A program made the position numbers and the translations under genes. A stretch of 64,000 nt of DNA from Angiostrongylus vasorum (taxonomy: Eukaryota; Nematoda; Chromadorea; Rhabditida; Metastrongylidae). Position 1 is the stretch's first letter; each line of letters starts with the position of its first letter. The notes under the pieces were generated by a model, which did not search any database, was not told where the DNA came from, and saw only the letters and a program-made list of their open reading frames with translations. The DNA lies in contig JADANN010000380.1 in NCBI GenBank assembly GCA_018806985.1, positions 374,501 through 438,500 of the forward strand. Direction: 5' to 3'. Below are positions 23,795-36,200 of this stretch, in pieces.

Positions 23795-25590
23795 TCTTAG
23801 CCTGTCGGGACCTGGTGTTGTTCGATTTCTCACCGACGAAATAGCATGTTGGACTTCGCAAGGAAAGGCGGAGGGGCTGACACATCCATCCTCCCTTTAT
23901 TTCATATGAGGGTAGGAGAAAGTCGCTTCTAAAGAAACACGAGTAGTAATCGTCAGTGGTTTTTTTCTATTGCACTTTTTGGAAGATGTAACTATTCCGC
24001 CTGGACGGAGGATTGCAATCTCATGGGCGGTAGAATTTCAGTGAGCTTTACAGTTGCCTTTCGCAGCTTCCGCCGCTTAAACCACAACTGCTATTCTTCT
24101 CTCTATAAGATCTTCTTTCATTGCCTTTCTGCAATGCTCCGCAGTTTCTGAACTCATTCGGCGGTTGCCTTTGGCCCGTTCGATTCCACTTTGTCGTGTC
24201 AGTTCGAATGTTCCTGGAGGCAGACGTCCTTTGGTAACTTTCGAACTTTCAATGTGATGCTGAGATGTGAGCTAATGTGAAGATGCTAAAGGAACTGGTT
24301 GTATTCCCTTGTCGACGTTATCAAGAATAACATCTTTACAACAGGCGAATGATGAACTGAATAAATTCCAATGAAATTTCGTTTTCTGAACTTAGCGGCT
24401 TTCCTTCCTTCCCGCGACAAATGAAATCTTGTATAAAGGACACGGTGGTCTAGTCCCACGTAGAAGTTTGGAAAAACAGTGACATCGTTTGGGCAAAACT
24501 TTTGATTTACTATGATGTGGCCTATTTCTTTAGGGTAGTCTCCATTGGAAGACTCCCACCTCCAGCGTTCAAAGCTGGGCTTCTGGAATTCTGATTTACC
24601 ATGGTCACCCTGCTCGTTTCAGACTTCATCCGTAGGTTCCAATGTGGCGATCTTCCCACGTTCATATGGGTCCAGTTTTACTACTTTAGTTTCCAATGAC
24701 AACCGCAATTTACAGTCTTCTCTGTAGAACTTCTTCACGTCAATGTAAGACTTCTCGACGTAGGTTGATCTTAGTGTAGAGAGGTAGAGGGCTGTCAAAG
24801 CCGACATTGATCTACATCTGTGTAACCGTAAACGTTCGATCACGGCTGGTGGTTTCCGAACAAGCCGAAGTTTTAGCCAAACTTGTGGTGACGAGAACAG
24901 CGATGCCGTCGATTCTACTATCGCACATTCCGGTGGACAGTTCATCTACAGTTTCGTAGACGCCGCTGAATGGATGGCGTCTTTTTCGTCTCAGCCAGTC
25001 TGAAAACGTCCAACCTTATCCTTCTTGCTTGCTCGATCAAGTCCCCTACCGAGTTCTCAGACGCAACAGAGCGTATATTGTAGGCAAAAAATCATTACCT
25101 ACGTTCTTTAGTCAGCCTAGAATGGCGCCAAGATTTTAACAGCCTCTCCGTACTCGTCCTACCAACGCTGCCTCCCCTGGAGCTCTTTCGGTGTCAGAAG
25201 AATAAGGCCGAGAGTTTAGCACTTGGTACTCACATATCGTCTGCTGAGCAGTGAACGTGGGAGCGGGATATCCTTACGAGTGGCTTGCCAGCTTTTGCCA
25301 GAGTAGATGAGGACCTTATCTTCTGGAGGCAACGCCTAACCACCTTCATTGGACATCCCAGTCACTCACTTTCTTGCAGGTTTTTGGTCAAATTTTCTGA
25401 TAGAATACAATTCACATAAAGGAAAACAAATGCATGCATGCATGCATGAATACGTCCTCATAAACACAGAAACTTAGTGTCAAATTAACGAAGAATAAAG
25501 AGGGAGTCCACACTCTGGATTCATCTGCATGAAGTATAAGGTCGTTTACGGTTCGCGATTAACCCCCTATCCGCCTAGGAGCGTACTACT
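23795..25590 (-). mobile_element. RTE-2: 5'-half fragment (endonuclease)
   Basis: It matches the 59.4-60.7 kb part of the reference copy. The endonuclease-linker frame on the minus strand reads SMSALTALYLSTLRSTYVEK near 24800. A short GCAT repeat lies at 25429-25450. It follows the 23518 exon of the helical-protein gene, on the opposite strand. Confidence 0.65.
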
Positions 25591-25594
25591 TGCC

Positions 25595-26165
25595 CCACGA
25601 CTAAGTGGCATAAGACTTTTTCTATTAAAGAGATTCTTGTCAAGGTGTAAAAGTAGAAATAATGGCCTTGTCTTTGACAAATGAAGAACATCACTTCATC
25701 CTTGTGAATTTAAATATGACCATGATTTGGATGATTATACGACATAACTACAATGAACAGTCGGCTACCTATGTTGTAGACAACAAGCACTGCGTTGTGA
25801 GAGAAACGTAGACAACAATAAATCAATAGGAATAAGGCAATAAATGAGGAATAAGTAGTAACAATAAAGGAAAAGTTGGAAGAGGATAATTAAGCAAATA
25901 ATAAAGAAGAACGGTATTTATTTGCCATGTTGAGCAACTGGCAGTCCGATCCGACCTCTTATGATGATACCACTGCCTGTGCACCGTATCAAAATTTCGC
26001 CTATTTCCATTTCTCCACTTTTTTATTGCAATAAGATCACCGTTCATCATATCTTCTTCCACCTCCATTTGCTTGATCACATCCTCATCTCTCCCCGTTC
26101 CATTTTATTAAGCTAAGCTCATTTTTCTGATAGTAAACCATTGTTTACGACATTTAACACTTAAG
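25595..26165. other. No recognisable feature
   Basis: AT-rich DNA between the RTE-2 fragment and a family A element. Confidence 0.4.
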
Positions 26166-26169
26166 AGGA

Positions 26170-26485
26170 TTTTATTACATTAACACTTTACGTTAGGCGT
26201 TTAAGGAGTCCGGCGTTTCCATCAGGAAGCTTAGCTAAGAGTAAACCAATACCAGAATCCACCACCGTCCTGGTATCAAAGTCGAATGGTGGCAAATTTC
26301 CTTCTGATCCATTACGGCTGCTACTGCCTGTGGTGGTGAGGACCTGGGGCAGACTTTAACCAGGCTGACCTCGGGATTCCAGGGAACCACAGTGGCTTAA
26401 CCAGCAAATCTCCGAAAAATGGAGATTGCGCTGGGGCCCGCACAATCAGTGAGGACGGACCATTCAAGTTTCAAGTATCAAGTAA
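26170..26485 (+). mobile_element. Family A element, 5'-truncated
   Basis: It runs from GGAGTCCGGCGTTTCCATC to GGACCATTCAAG with tail repeats TTTCAAGTATCAAGTAAG. The body (CTGCCTGTGGTGGTGA) is shared with the other A copies. Confidence 0.7.
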
Positions 26486-26960
26486 GTGACATTTTACGTT
26501 AATAATTGCTTTAATCACCGAGTAACGTCGGTGGAAAAACGATGGTCTCCATTCACTTCTTTCCCAAGCAAAAGTTACCTAGTGGTTTACGTACGCTTGA
26601 GAGTAACCAGTAACTTTCCATGAAAGATGTGTAAGATGAAGGTGTGGAAAGCTTTCATAATGTTTTCCTGAAGAAGTGTAAGACCTCTCGTTTGATGTTC
26701 GAATCGCTCTCGTGTGACTTTTGCAGTCTTGACCACACGTTTTCGTTGCGCAGAAACATATGATATATACATGGAACGTACAAGTCAGTGCGGATCAACA
26801 TATACAAAAGACTAATTCTTCTCGAACCATCAGCTTTTAAGACTGCATTACTTCTAATGTTTAACCCTTGTGCGTCTCCTTAAAACGAAATTCCATGTCT
26901 TGGGAGTAGTCTTTTCAAAACCTTTCACATAAAGGACATCTTTGATTGTCATAACTAATG

Positions 26961-27026
<66 letters not shown>

Positions 27027-27050
27027 TATGTACATATATACACATGTATT
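26961..27050. repeat. (TC)n(TA)n microsatellite
   Basis: About ten TC units followed by about 18 TA units and a degenerate CACATATATATGTACA stretch, just 3' of the K2P stop codon. Confidence 0.9.
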
Positions 27051-27087
27051 ACACATACAACGTCAATGAGGGTGGCTAAAAAACGAT

Positions 27088-30000
27088 CTAATCATAAATA
27101 TCAAATTCCTCGATGTTAGTAGCAAGCGGAGCGCATCTTTTCTTCTCAGTAGTGGCGCTTGATATGATCTCGTCGAGGTACTGCAGCATTGAGCGCACTT
27201 CTCGCGGAGACGCCTGAGTGTTGAACTTAAGCTAGAATGGAAAGGATAATGGAAAAGGACAGTAGTTTTAGGTTGTAATCGCTAGAAAGACAAGGCGGCT
27301 TTCTTCAGTGAATGGAAATTATGAAGGATTTTGATGTTTCTACTATGTGTAGGAATTAGCTACCCAGGAATTTTAGAAGTCTAGTGCAAGATGTAAAATC
27401 TTTCGACAAAAAAACGCTTAAAATGGACCTATGTTTAACCGCCTTTTACCACATCATCGTGGGTAGTACGTTGACATTAAGGGGGATATTAGACAGTAAA
27501 CGTAAACATTCCCACGGTTTACCGTCTCATCGCGGCTGGAAGGTGTTCCTGGGTGTCTGACTGTGATGGACAGCGGAAGGATTCATCCCTCGGCAGAGTC
27601 TACCAAGCTGAGAAGGAGTCCGGCTTTTCCATCAAGAAGCCTATCTAAGAGTAAACCAATAGCAGGATCGGCCACCGTCCTAGTTCGCATGTTGGCAAAT
27701 CCCTCTCTAATCCACAAGGGCTGCCACTGCCTGTGGTGGTGACGACCTGGTGCATACTTTGACCAGGCTGATCTCGGAATTCTAGGGAACCACAATGGCT
27801 AAACCAGCATGTCTCCAAAAAAAATGGGGACTATGCTGGGGCCCGAACAACTAGTGAAGACAGGCCGCCTAAGTATCCAAGTAAGTATCGTGCACTGAAC
27901 TACTCGAAATACTACATAACACGAATCGCTAGTAATAAAAAACAATTGGAAATTTGACAGATTTTCAAATATTGACGAATTTGTGAGTGAATTCTTATAA
28001 AATTGGGCAACCTTCGTTTTCTGTCAAAGCACTCACATTGAACTCATTAGCGACAACTTGCAGCAGTTCGGAGACGGTGATGCAGTGACCGCCTAACCAA
28101 ACCGGTACGTCCCTTGCACCAGTGAAGCGGCGACCCAGATGGTGTACCTTGAAGTGCTGCCGTTTTGTCAAGTTTCTAGTCTACCTTTTTCACTTCTTTG
28201 TTTTCACACCAGTAGAAAGTAACTAAAAAAAGCCACAATAGCAGTTCAAATTACTAAAGAATTAGCTAAATAAATATAAGCTTCATAAAAGGTTGCAATT
28301 TGTTCCGTAGTACACCAGCAATCCGACTTATTATGATGAAAGGGGGAGTGCATGGTGTTCTCAATAAAATAAATTGCAAGGTACCTACCTTTTTAGATAG
28401 CGATTAAGAACACCGAAAAGAGCTGTAGTGAGTATGATTCCCCAGGTCAGATAAGAGAGAGTGATGCACAGCTTCCTCAGGTTGTCTGTCACCGGCAGCA
28501 AATCACCGAACCCGACAGTGGTAAAACTTATGAAACTGAAAACGTTGATAGAACCATTAACAGTTCCACGCAGAAACAAAGTCAACATTTGAAATTTGCT
28601 CTATTTAGTTAGTGTCTTTGCCGATTGAGCCAGATTTTTTGCACAAACAAATTTTGAATACTATTACTTCCCCAAGTTTTTTCATGTGTTCACATTGTAT
28701 CCACAACGTCGATTTTACCAAAAACATACGAAGAACTTGTAGACAAATAAGCGTGAGGCGCATAAGTTTCTCGAAACCTAAGACCGAGCAAGGTGAGAAT
28801 ACCTTGCACATCAGTAGAAATACTTAATACGACATGAGTCGGTCTAATTTAACATCTTCGTCAACAAAAGCTTTGCTACTATAATCGATTCCTTCGAGAA
28901 AAAAACTGGTCTCTAGGATTGAATGTTTAGCGCTGCAAAAATCCAGACATGTGCCTGCGTTGACAATCTTTGTCTCACATGCTCCTGCACGAAGATGCGA
29001 TGAATGTAGGGTGGAGCAGAAGTTTCTTATGCAGGTTTAAGTTCCATATAAACGATCAACTTCTCAACAGTCATCATCGCTGACACCAAAGCCAAGCTCA
29101 GTTCCAAGAAAATATTCAGAAACTCATAATACTGCTACCCATACAGTAGTGATACGATCACAGCGAAGTACCATTGACAACTCAAAATTCCACTCCACTC
29201 AGCGAGTGGTAATCCTTCAGTGGAGGGTAACGTAATAAAATTGATTCGAGCAGTTATGTATTGATGAAGATTCGACTCAATACGACTACGAAGATCCACA
29301 ACACGAAGACGAACGACTGTGGACCATCGCATCAGATCATCGGCTCTGGAGAAAACGAAGTCGTGGAAACGCTAGACAAATAGAGTTGTATGACAACCTC
29401 GTGTAAGCTGAGCAATCTCGAACAATCCAGAAAAAAATATAATAAAATGAGCTCACCAAGACATGTAGAAGGTTTCGCTAAACATTGCTGTGGATCCTCC
29501 TATCCGCTATGATCACCGCCTCCTCGTGCAATAATCTCCTCACCGTAGAGACGAAGGAAGAAGACGATATTTCCAACCATCTTTTACAAAAATATCCTTC
29601 GAAACAGTAGTCTGATCGCACTGTAGAACATTTATAGAGCGACAAGAAATTCGAAGGTGTTAAAGACAACAGCAAACCTATATCGTCGAATATCCAGAAC
29701 ATGCTTTGTCAACCAACTCATATTTGCGCTAGTATATTCTCGATAATATTCTTTAAAGACATCTTGGAATGAAAAATGGAAAAGTGTGAAGCCTGATAGG
29801 CGGCGAAAGAATCACAAACCCGGACAAGAAATTCGTTAACTACAAAGTTAGGGTAGAACTATTCGACAACTATATCGAATAATTAGGGTGCTAAAACGAC
29901 AAAGAGGAAAGCCTTATTTCGATGTTCTCGACAATCATGTCCACCCACTGGTGCACTTTTATACTACAATGCAAAGGCAAAGATTTACCTGGTCCGACTG

Positions 30001-33000
30001 CGCCAACGTAATCAGATTTAAGCACCTTTTAGACCTATCTCCAAGCTTCATCAACAGACTAATCCAGCTTCTAATCAGTCTGTCGAAATACAGGGCACCA
30101 AGACAGTAGAGAACTAGCAGGATCGCTTTCTGTGCAAGAACCAGGACCCACATGGCCCTGGCAATTATATCCCCATTTAGCTGAAGTCTCTAGTCAACAA
30201 CCACCTTAGGTGGGTCATCCTCATCGTTGTTGAAAGGAAAATCTAAGAAGTACAGCCATCGGAAAAGGTACGGCTTCGATTGAGTTCCGCTACAGTGGAG
30301 TGAGTGCTCACGCAGTTAAAAATCTTATTTAGATATAACAATAGTATAAGATTACCTTGCCTCTTATTGTCATAATTCGGAAAAAGACGAAAGCGATTAT
30401 GAGAGCGTTCGGTAATAACAGTATTTCTGCTAATTGCAGAGAGGACCACTAAAAGCCATAATACAACACAGGATTATTCAGTATCGTGCTCGAAGACGCC
30501 CTATCAATCTTCTAATGAGAAAACATAGCAGTGAAAACCCGACTGAAACCGCCTAAGCAACTTTCGTTTTGTTAATGGAATTACGGGGTGGATAGCGCTG
30601 TGGAAGTGATGTCGGTCATCACGAGCATAATGTATGTTCGATTTCGCTGCGGGCCAACCAAGCCTCTCATCCATCTGGGATCGGGAAATCGGTGCCGGAC
30701 TTTGTCCGGGAAAAAAACACTCTTTGCAATCCAAGTAGGAGCGCTCTAACTCGCTTATCTCAGGACTCCAGGGAGAATCGACTCGACCAACATTCTATGA
30801 CATTCAAGGTGAAGAGAAAATCCTCAAGCAACAGCCGAAACCACACGTAAAAAAAGTTGGAAGATCTCCGTGGATAATGGATGAGAGGAAACAAATCGAA
30901 TGTGAGGAATGCTGGGATCCGCACAGTGGACATGAAGATGCGTCATATAAAATAAAATAAAAAAATGTCATAACAAACATCAAAGCGTTTGCGCTAGCCT
31001 GGCGGAACAAATACTGGCCGATTTCGATGGTGCAGAAGACCTGGTTTTTCGATGAACCTAAGAAAACAACTATGATGAGGAAATGCCTTCTTCCTCGACA
31101 GGTGAATATCACCACATATTTCTGCCAATTACAATTGGTGCAACAAACACAAAACATCACTTGCAACCAAAGGTTAACACAGAAAGCGAGAGGGTCCGTA
31201 AGAGTACCACAGCATTCGATAATAGTGAAGAAGACAATAAGCCATCTGTCCTGAGCTTTATTCTTCCATCCTACGGCTGCTGCTGCAGTCCGTAGAGAAA
31301 CCGTGAGGGGCAACGAAACTAACTAAACTAACTATGGGAACTAGCGGAACTCTATCGAAGCCTTACCTTTTCCGATGGCTGTACTTCTGAAATTTTCCTT
31401 TCAACAAAGATGAGGATGACCCACCTAAAGTGGTTGCTGACTAGAGACTTCAGCTAAATTGGGATATAATTGCCAAGGCCATGTAGGTTCTCGTTCTTGC
31501 ACAAAAAGCGATCCTGCTAGTTCTCTGCTGTCTTGGTGCCCTGTATTTCGACAGAGACGCTATACGAGACAACGTTGCAGCAAGTATTACCTAACCCCCA
31601 CTGAGAGAACAATGCTAGAGAAATACCGCAACACATCATTACAAGAGAGCAAATCTCAAACTGATCCATGTCAAAGCGTCGGTGGTGGTACTTCAAAGCA
31701 AGAGTGTCAGAAATCGGCCAACGATAAGTTCTTGTGACAACATGTAAACAAAAGGGGTTTAAAAGTGTATTCTATGAAAAGTCAAGCAAAAATATGTGAA
31801 GTTATTCGTAATTATCGAGCGAACAGGCCTTCTGGACAACATTGGTATAAAATAGGTAGGAACGATGGCTTTAATGGCGATTGTACAGCACAAGTGGCAG
31901 GTAATTTACTCACTATTTATTATAAGCATCTATGTAATAATTTTTCTAAACATTTGTTTTCCTGGCCGAGCTGTCCCGCTTCACAGGTCCATACAAATTT
32001 TATTCCTGAATATTCTCGCTGCTCTTTTTTGTTTCACCCTTTGGTTTTAGGACTTTATAAGTGATTGAAATCACCTAAAGTATAGGTCGTCCACGCCATG
32101 TCGTCTTCCAGTGTGATCTATAAATATTGATCCAAAATAAAATGTACATATGAATAGAAGAATAATTAACGGTAACGGCATATTCGCCTCGTTGCACAGC
32201 TTTGAACGGGCCACTGGCTGAAATTCACAAAACTGACCATTATATCCCATCGGTAAAAGTTACAACATAAAAATTATCAAGTTCTATAAATCCATAAAAT
32301 TCTCCGTAAGTCCATATTTCCACGTGTTCGTTTCGATTCACTCATATAGGAAATATGAGCAGTGGTTATAGGAATGATACAACATGTAAAAACACGCAAG
32401 TTCAGGAGAAAAACCAGCTTCGTTGATCCCTTCATGCGACAAATCTTGTTGATTCGGTCCGCAAGCAAGTTATATCTTCAGGGGATGGAAACGAGATGTA
32501 AGATGGACCAAAAACTACGGTGTATGTGTCAAAAGATTCAACGGCCAAAGCACCTTTCGGCAATGGATCACTCATGCAACTAATAATTAATAATAAATAA
32601 GGACTTGACCTAGTACTACTCACCAGTTTACAGAGAAACATCAGATACCAAAATCCTTTTGTCACCAACTTGTTGAAGTTCGCCAGGGTAAACAGTACGA
32701 GTGGAATGCCAAGGATGGAGTAAAAGATACAGAAGAATCTTGAGATGTCGTTAGTTGGGCTGATATTGCCATAACCTCAACCAAAAAACGATGCTTTTAA
32801 AAAGTGTTTTTTGATTTTTTTAAGTCTGAAGGAAAAGTTCTGGTTTACAGAAAAAAAGTCCGAAAAAAAAACAACAAATGGACAAGCAGTTAGGATGAAA
32901 CAAGACAAACACAAAAGTTTATATATATATATATATTTATTTATATAGGCGCATGTGGCGCAGTGCTTGAGGTGGCCTGCAACACACACATGGGAACGAT

Positions 33001-33235
33001 TCCTGCGCCCCCTGACCCACGAAGCCTTCCATCCCTCCGGGTTCGGCAAATTGCTTCCAGACTTGTCTGGAAGGATAGCAGCACTGGCTCGATATATCGG
33101 TAGGCCACCGCGAGTCATTGTAAAGGCCAGATATGCATTCAATCACCTCCAAACGATGGTTAATGAAGTCGAATGCACGGCGCATCCCTCAGGGATTGTT
33201 CGACGCCGAGAGCTTTATCCTTTTGTTCTTTATAT

Positions 33236-33279
<44 letters not shown>

Positions 33280-36200
33280 GCTATCGTTTAGTATATGTTG
33301 CCCTCGTTTGGCATTCAAATACATTTCTCTCACCACATGAAAGTGTTTTGCAACTGATGTTGAGTCTACTTCTGTATTTTTCATACCCCGGATTCCGTAT
33401 CATAACAATTACTCATTACACCGATGAAATTGAGATCGCAATCAATATGCAGTCAAATTACTGTTCAGTGTACTTGTTTGAAAAACGGTTCTTTGTGTAT
33501 TTTAAAGCGCAAAGTGGAGCCTTTCCCTGCTGACTCCCTCCATATCTGCGTTTGATAAATCTGATTTTGCCTTTCTTAACTGATTAAAGGAAGGGTAGGA
33601 ATAAAATCGGTGGGCTCGAATAGACCATCACAAAGAAAATGACCTCTATAGAGTCCATACCGGCCACAATGCCCACTTTCACGAATGACTACCATAGGTG
33701 TCACATCGTCGCGTGAGTGTCGAAGTTACTTTAGAAACGAACTCGGACAGTAGCATACGGTTCTTCAAAAGTTTACAAATGGATTGAAGACGGGAAAAAA
33801 ATTCTGTGCTGATATCAGAACCAGCGTGTTGTTTTGATCTATACATACATCCATCTATTGTATACATGTATGAACCATTACTTCATGAAAAAAAAGATAA
33901 ACAAATAGTTCGAGTAAGACGAAAAACATTAAAGATCGTGACTGAGAAAATGGGGAATGAGGTCAATTCAATTGTTATAATGTCGTTGTTCGTTAATTTT
34001 TAGTGTTATTCCTATTTAGAAAAACATGAGATGGCACTGATAGATTGAAAACCAGCTGCGAGAAAGGTGAAATGAAGGACGCGAATGGCGTGGTGGTGAA
34101 CGTGCTAGCCGTCGGAAAGGGTGATAGCGCGTTCGTTTCCCACCGCAGACATCTTCCGTTTTAAGCTTTGCAAAAATCTCAAAAATATGAGTCTGAGAGT
34201 CCATAAAAAAACTGTTCGCCTTTTTTTTCGTCGGAGATCGTTGGAGAATTCGTAGGGTGTTCTCCAAAGTATCACTGATCTATGCAGTTCTCTGCCCGTG
34301 TTAAAAATTTTATAAATAGGCATTCCGTTCTTCACTGTTTGAAAACATAAATTATAATAACCTCAGAAATTGAAATGACATTTTACAAAAAGCATTTCTA
34401 TCCCTGCAGTAGCGGCGTGTGTGGCGCAGTGGTCGGAGGCTCGCTGCAACACAAACGTGGGTCTCGACCCGCGCTCCAGCTCATCGAGCCTTTCATCACC
34501 CCAATGTTGGCAAATTCCTACTAAACTTGTCTGGGAAGATAGCAGCACTGGCCCGATACATGCATGATAGGCCACCAGGAGTCATTATAAAGGCCAGATA
34601 TGTGTTTAGTCACTTCCATGTCGCTCAATGAAGTCGAATGCATGGCACATCCCTCATGGATTGACCAACGCCGGGAGCTTTATCTTTTATCTCCAGAATG
34701 ATACAGAAAGCACTTGTACAGTGAAATCCTCAAATACTCTATTTATCAAAAAATCGTCGATAACTATCGAAAGCCGGGATCGATTATTATGCGCCAACAA
34801 CAACGTTTTCAAACTTAGCGCCATAGGGGTGTAGATATCGTCTATGGAATTTGTAAATATATAAAACGAAATAAAAGTTAAAAACCAAATAGAAGGAATG
34901 ACAAAGGACGGTGAAAGCGCTAACACCCACCGATGGTTGTCAACGTGCCGAATTCGAATAGAATAATATCCAGTATGGAGATTTTTTCTAGCTCGTCATC
35001 GATTAGTTGGAAGATCACAACCCCCACGAAAAGGTGCGCGATCAATAGGCACACCAGACACAGTTGTGGAAGTGCGACGTAGAGGAACTGAATCTCTTCA
35101 AATTCACTTTGAAAACCATCATGTTCACGTCTTCCAAAACAATTCCACTCAAGTCTAGAATTCTTTTCTTAAAAAATCAGAATGAAGTCATTGGAAGATC
35201 TATGGTTAACACGGCTGAGAGAAAGGCGAAACGAAAGACATGGTGTGGTGGTGAACGCGTTAGCCCCAGGAAAAGGTAATACCTTGTTCGGTCCCCACCG
35301 CAGACACGAACGGTCCGTAATTTTGCAAATATCTCATCACCGTTATGGTCTATGGTCAGTCTCACAACGTATCGAAAAGACCCTCACCCATGACAGCTCT
35401 TACTGATGGATTTTTTTGCGAGTTTTTTCTTTCGTTCTCATAAATATTAAGGACAGGAATGGGAATGAATCTGTGTACGTTTGGCAGGCAGCAAGAAACG
35501 AATGAAGTGAGAAAGATTTATGAAAGTGACAATAGTCAGGAAAAATACAGTTGCATGAGAGCAAGAAATATTAAGATGATGGGTTTTGTTTAAAAGTGGT
35601 CGTCTCAAAGGACACACCAGTCATCGTGTATGATTCATCTTTCCGAATGGAATGATATGACTGTAATGTTGCCACCACGGACGAAAGAAACAACTCAAGA
35701 CTCCATAAGCACTTCAATCCTCCAGCCATCATTTGATGTACGTCTTGACTGTACTACATTCTTGTCGACTTTATAATCGATTTTTGCTCGCTTTCAAAAC
35801 ATTAAACTGATTTTTGGAGCTGTTGCCTTTCGATATCAGCGTTGCTACGGAATACCATGGCAACACCTCGATTTCCTACAGGCCAGCATTGTCGACACCC
35901 CTCGCGCATATTCCTCTCTGAGATGGATGGGTAAACAGAACAGCAGGAAGATAGAGAGAAACACGAAAAAGTAGAAGAGGAATGAAATAGGAGAATAAGA
36001 TCACTATAGCGGATCGTTGAAGTAATGCTCGCGTTTGCCAGAAAGAGTTGATCAAATGGTGGTCAGGGTTGAGGCGAATCGATGGTGGAAAAAATTTGCA
36101 GACTGGTTAGTTCGACAAGTCGTCTGTCCGATGAAGTTGCCGAGTTTTACACTCGACTTCAAGGACGTCTGAGTGTTCGATCGCTTTTTATGGTGGAATA

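Noticed and set aside
30343..30425. Minus-strand reading with a hydrophobic stretch as K2P M3 exon
   Set aside because: Splice signals and phase fit, but the sequence (LLLPNALIIAFVFFRIMTI) lacks M3 features and does not lead into pore 2.
30804..31313. 169-codon minus-strand ORF rich in Cys and hydrophobic residues
   Set aside because: It starts in a family C SINE and has no consistent membrane pattern; also considered as the missing K2P M3 exon, but phase and motif do not fit.
32955..33533. 192-codon plus-strand ORF
   Set aside because: Most of it is the family B SINE and the flanking TA repeat translated; the tyrosine/isoleucine run is the microsatellite.
34411..34480. tRNA gene
   Set aside because: A- and B-box-like motifs are present, but no acceptor stem or anticodon arm closes, and the segment is the head of a family B SINE found repeatedly.
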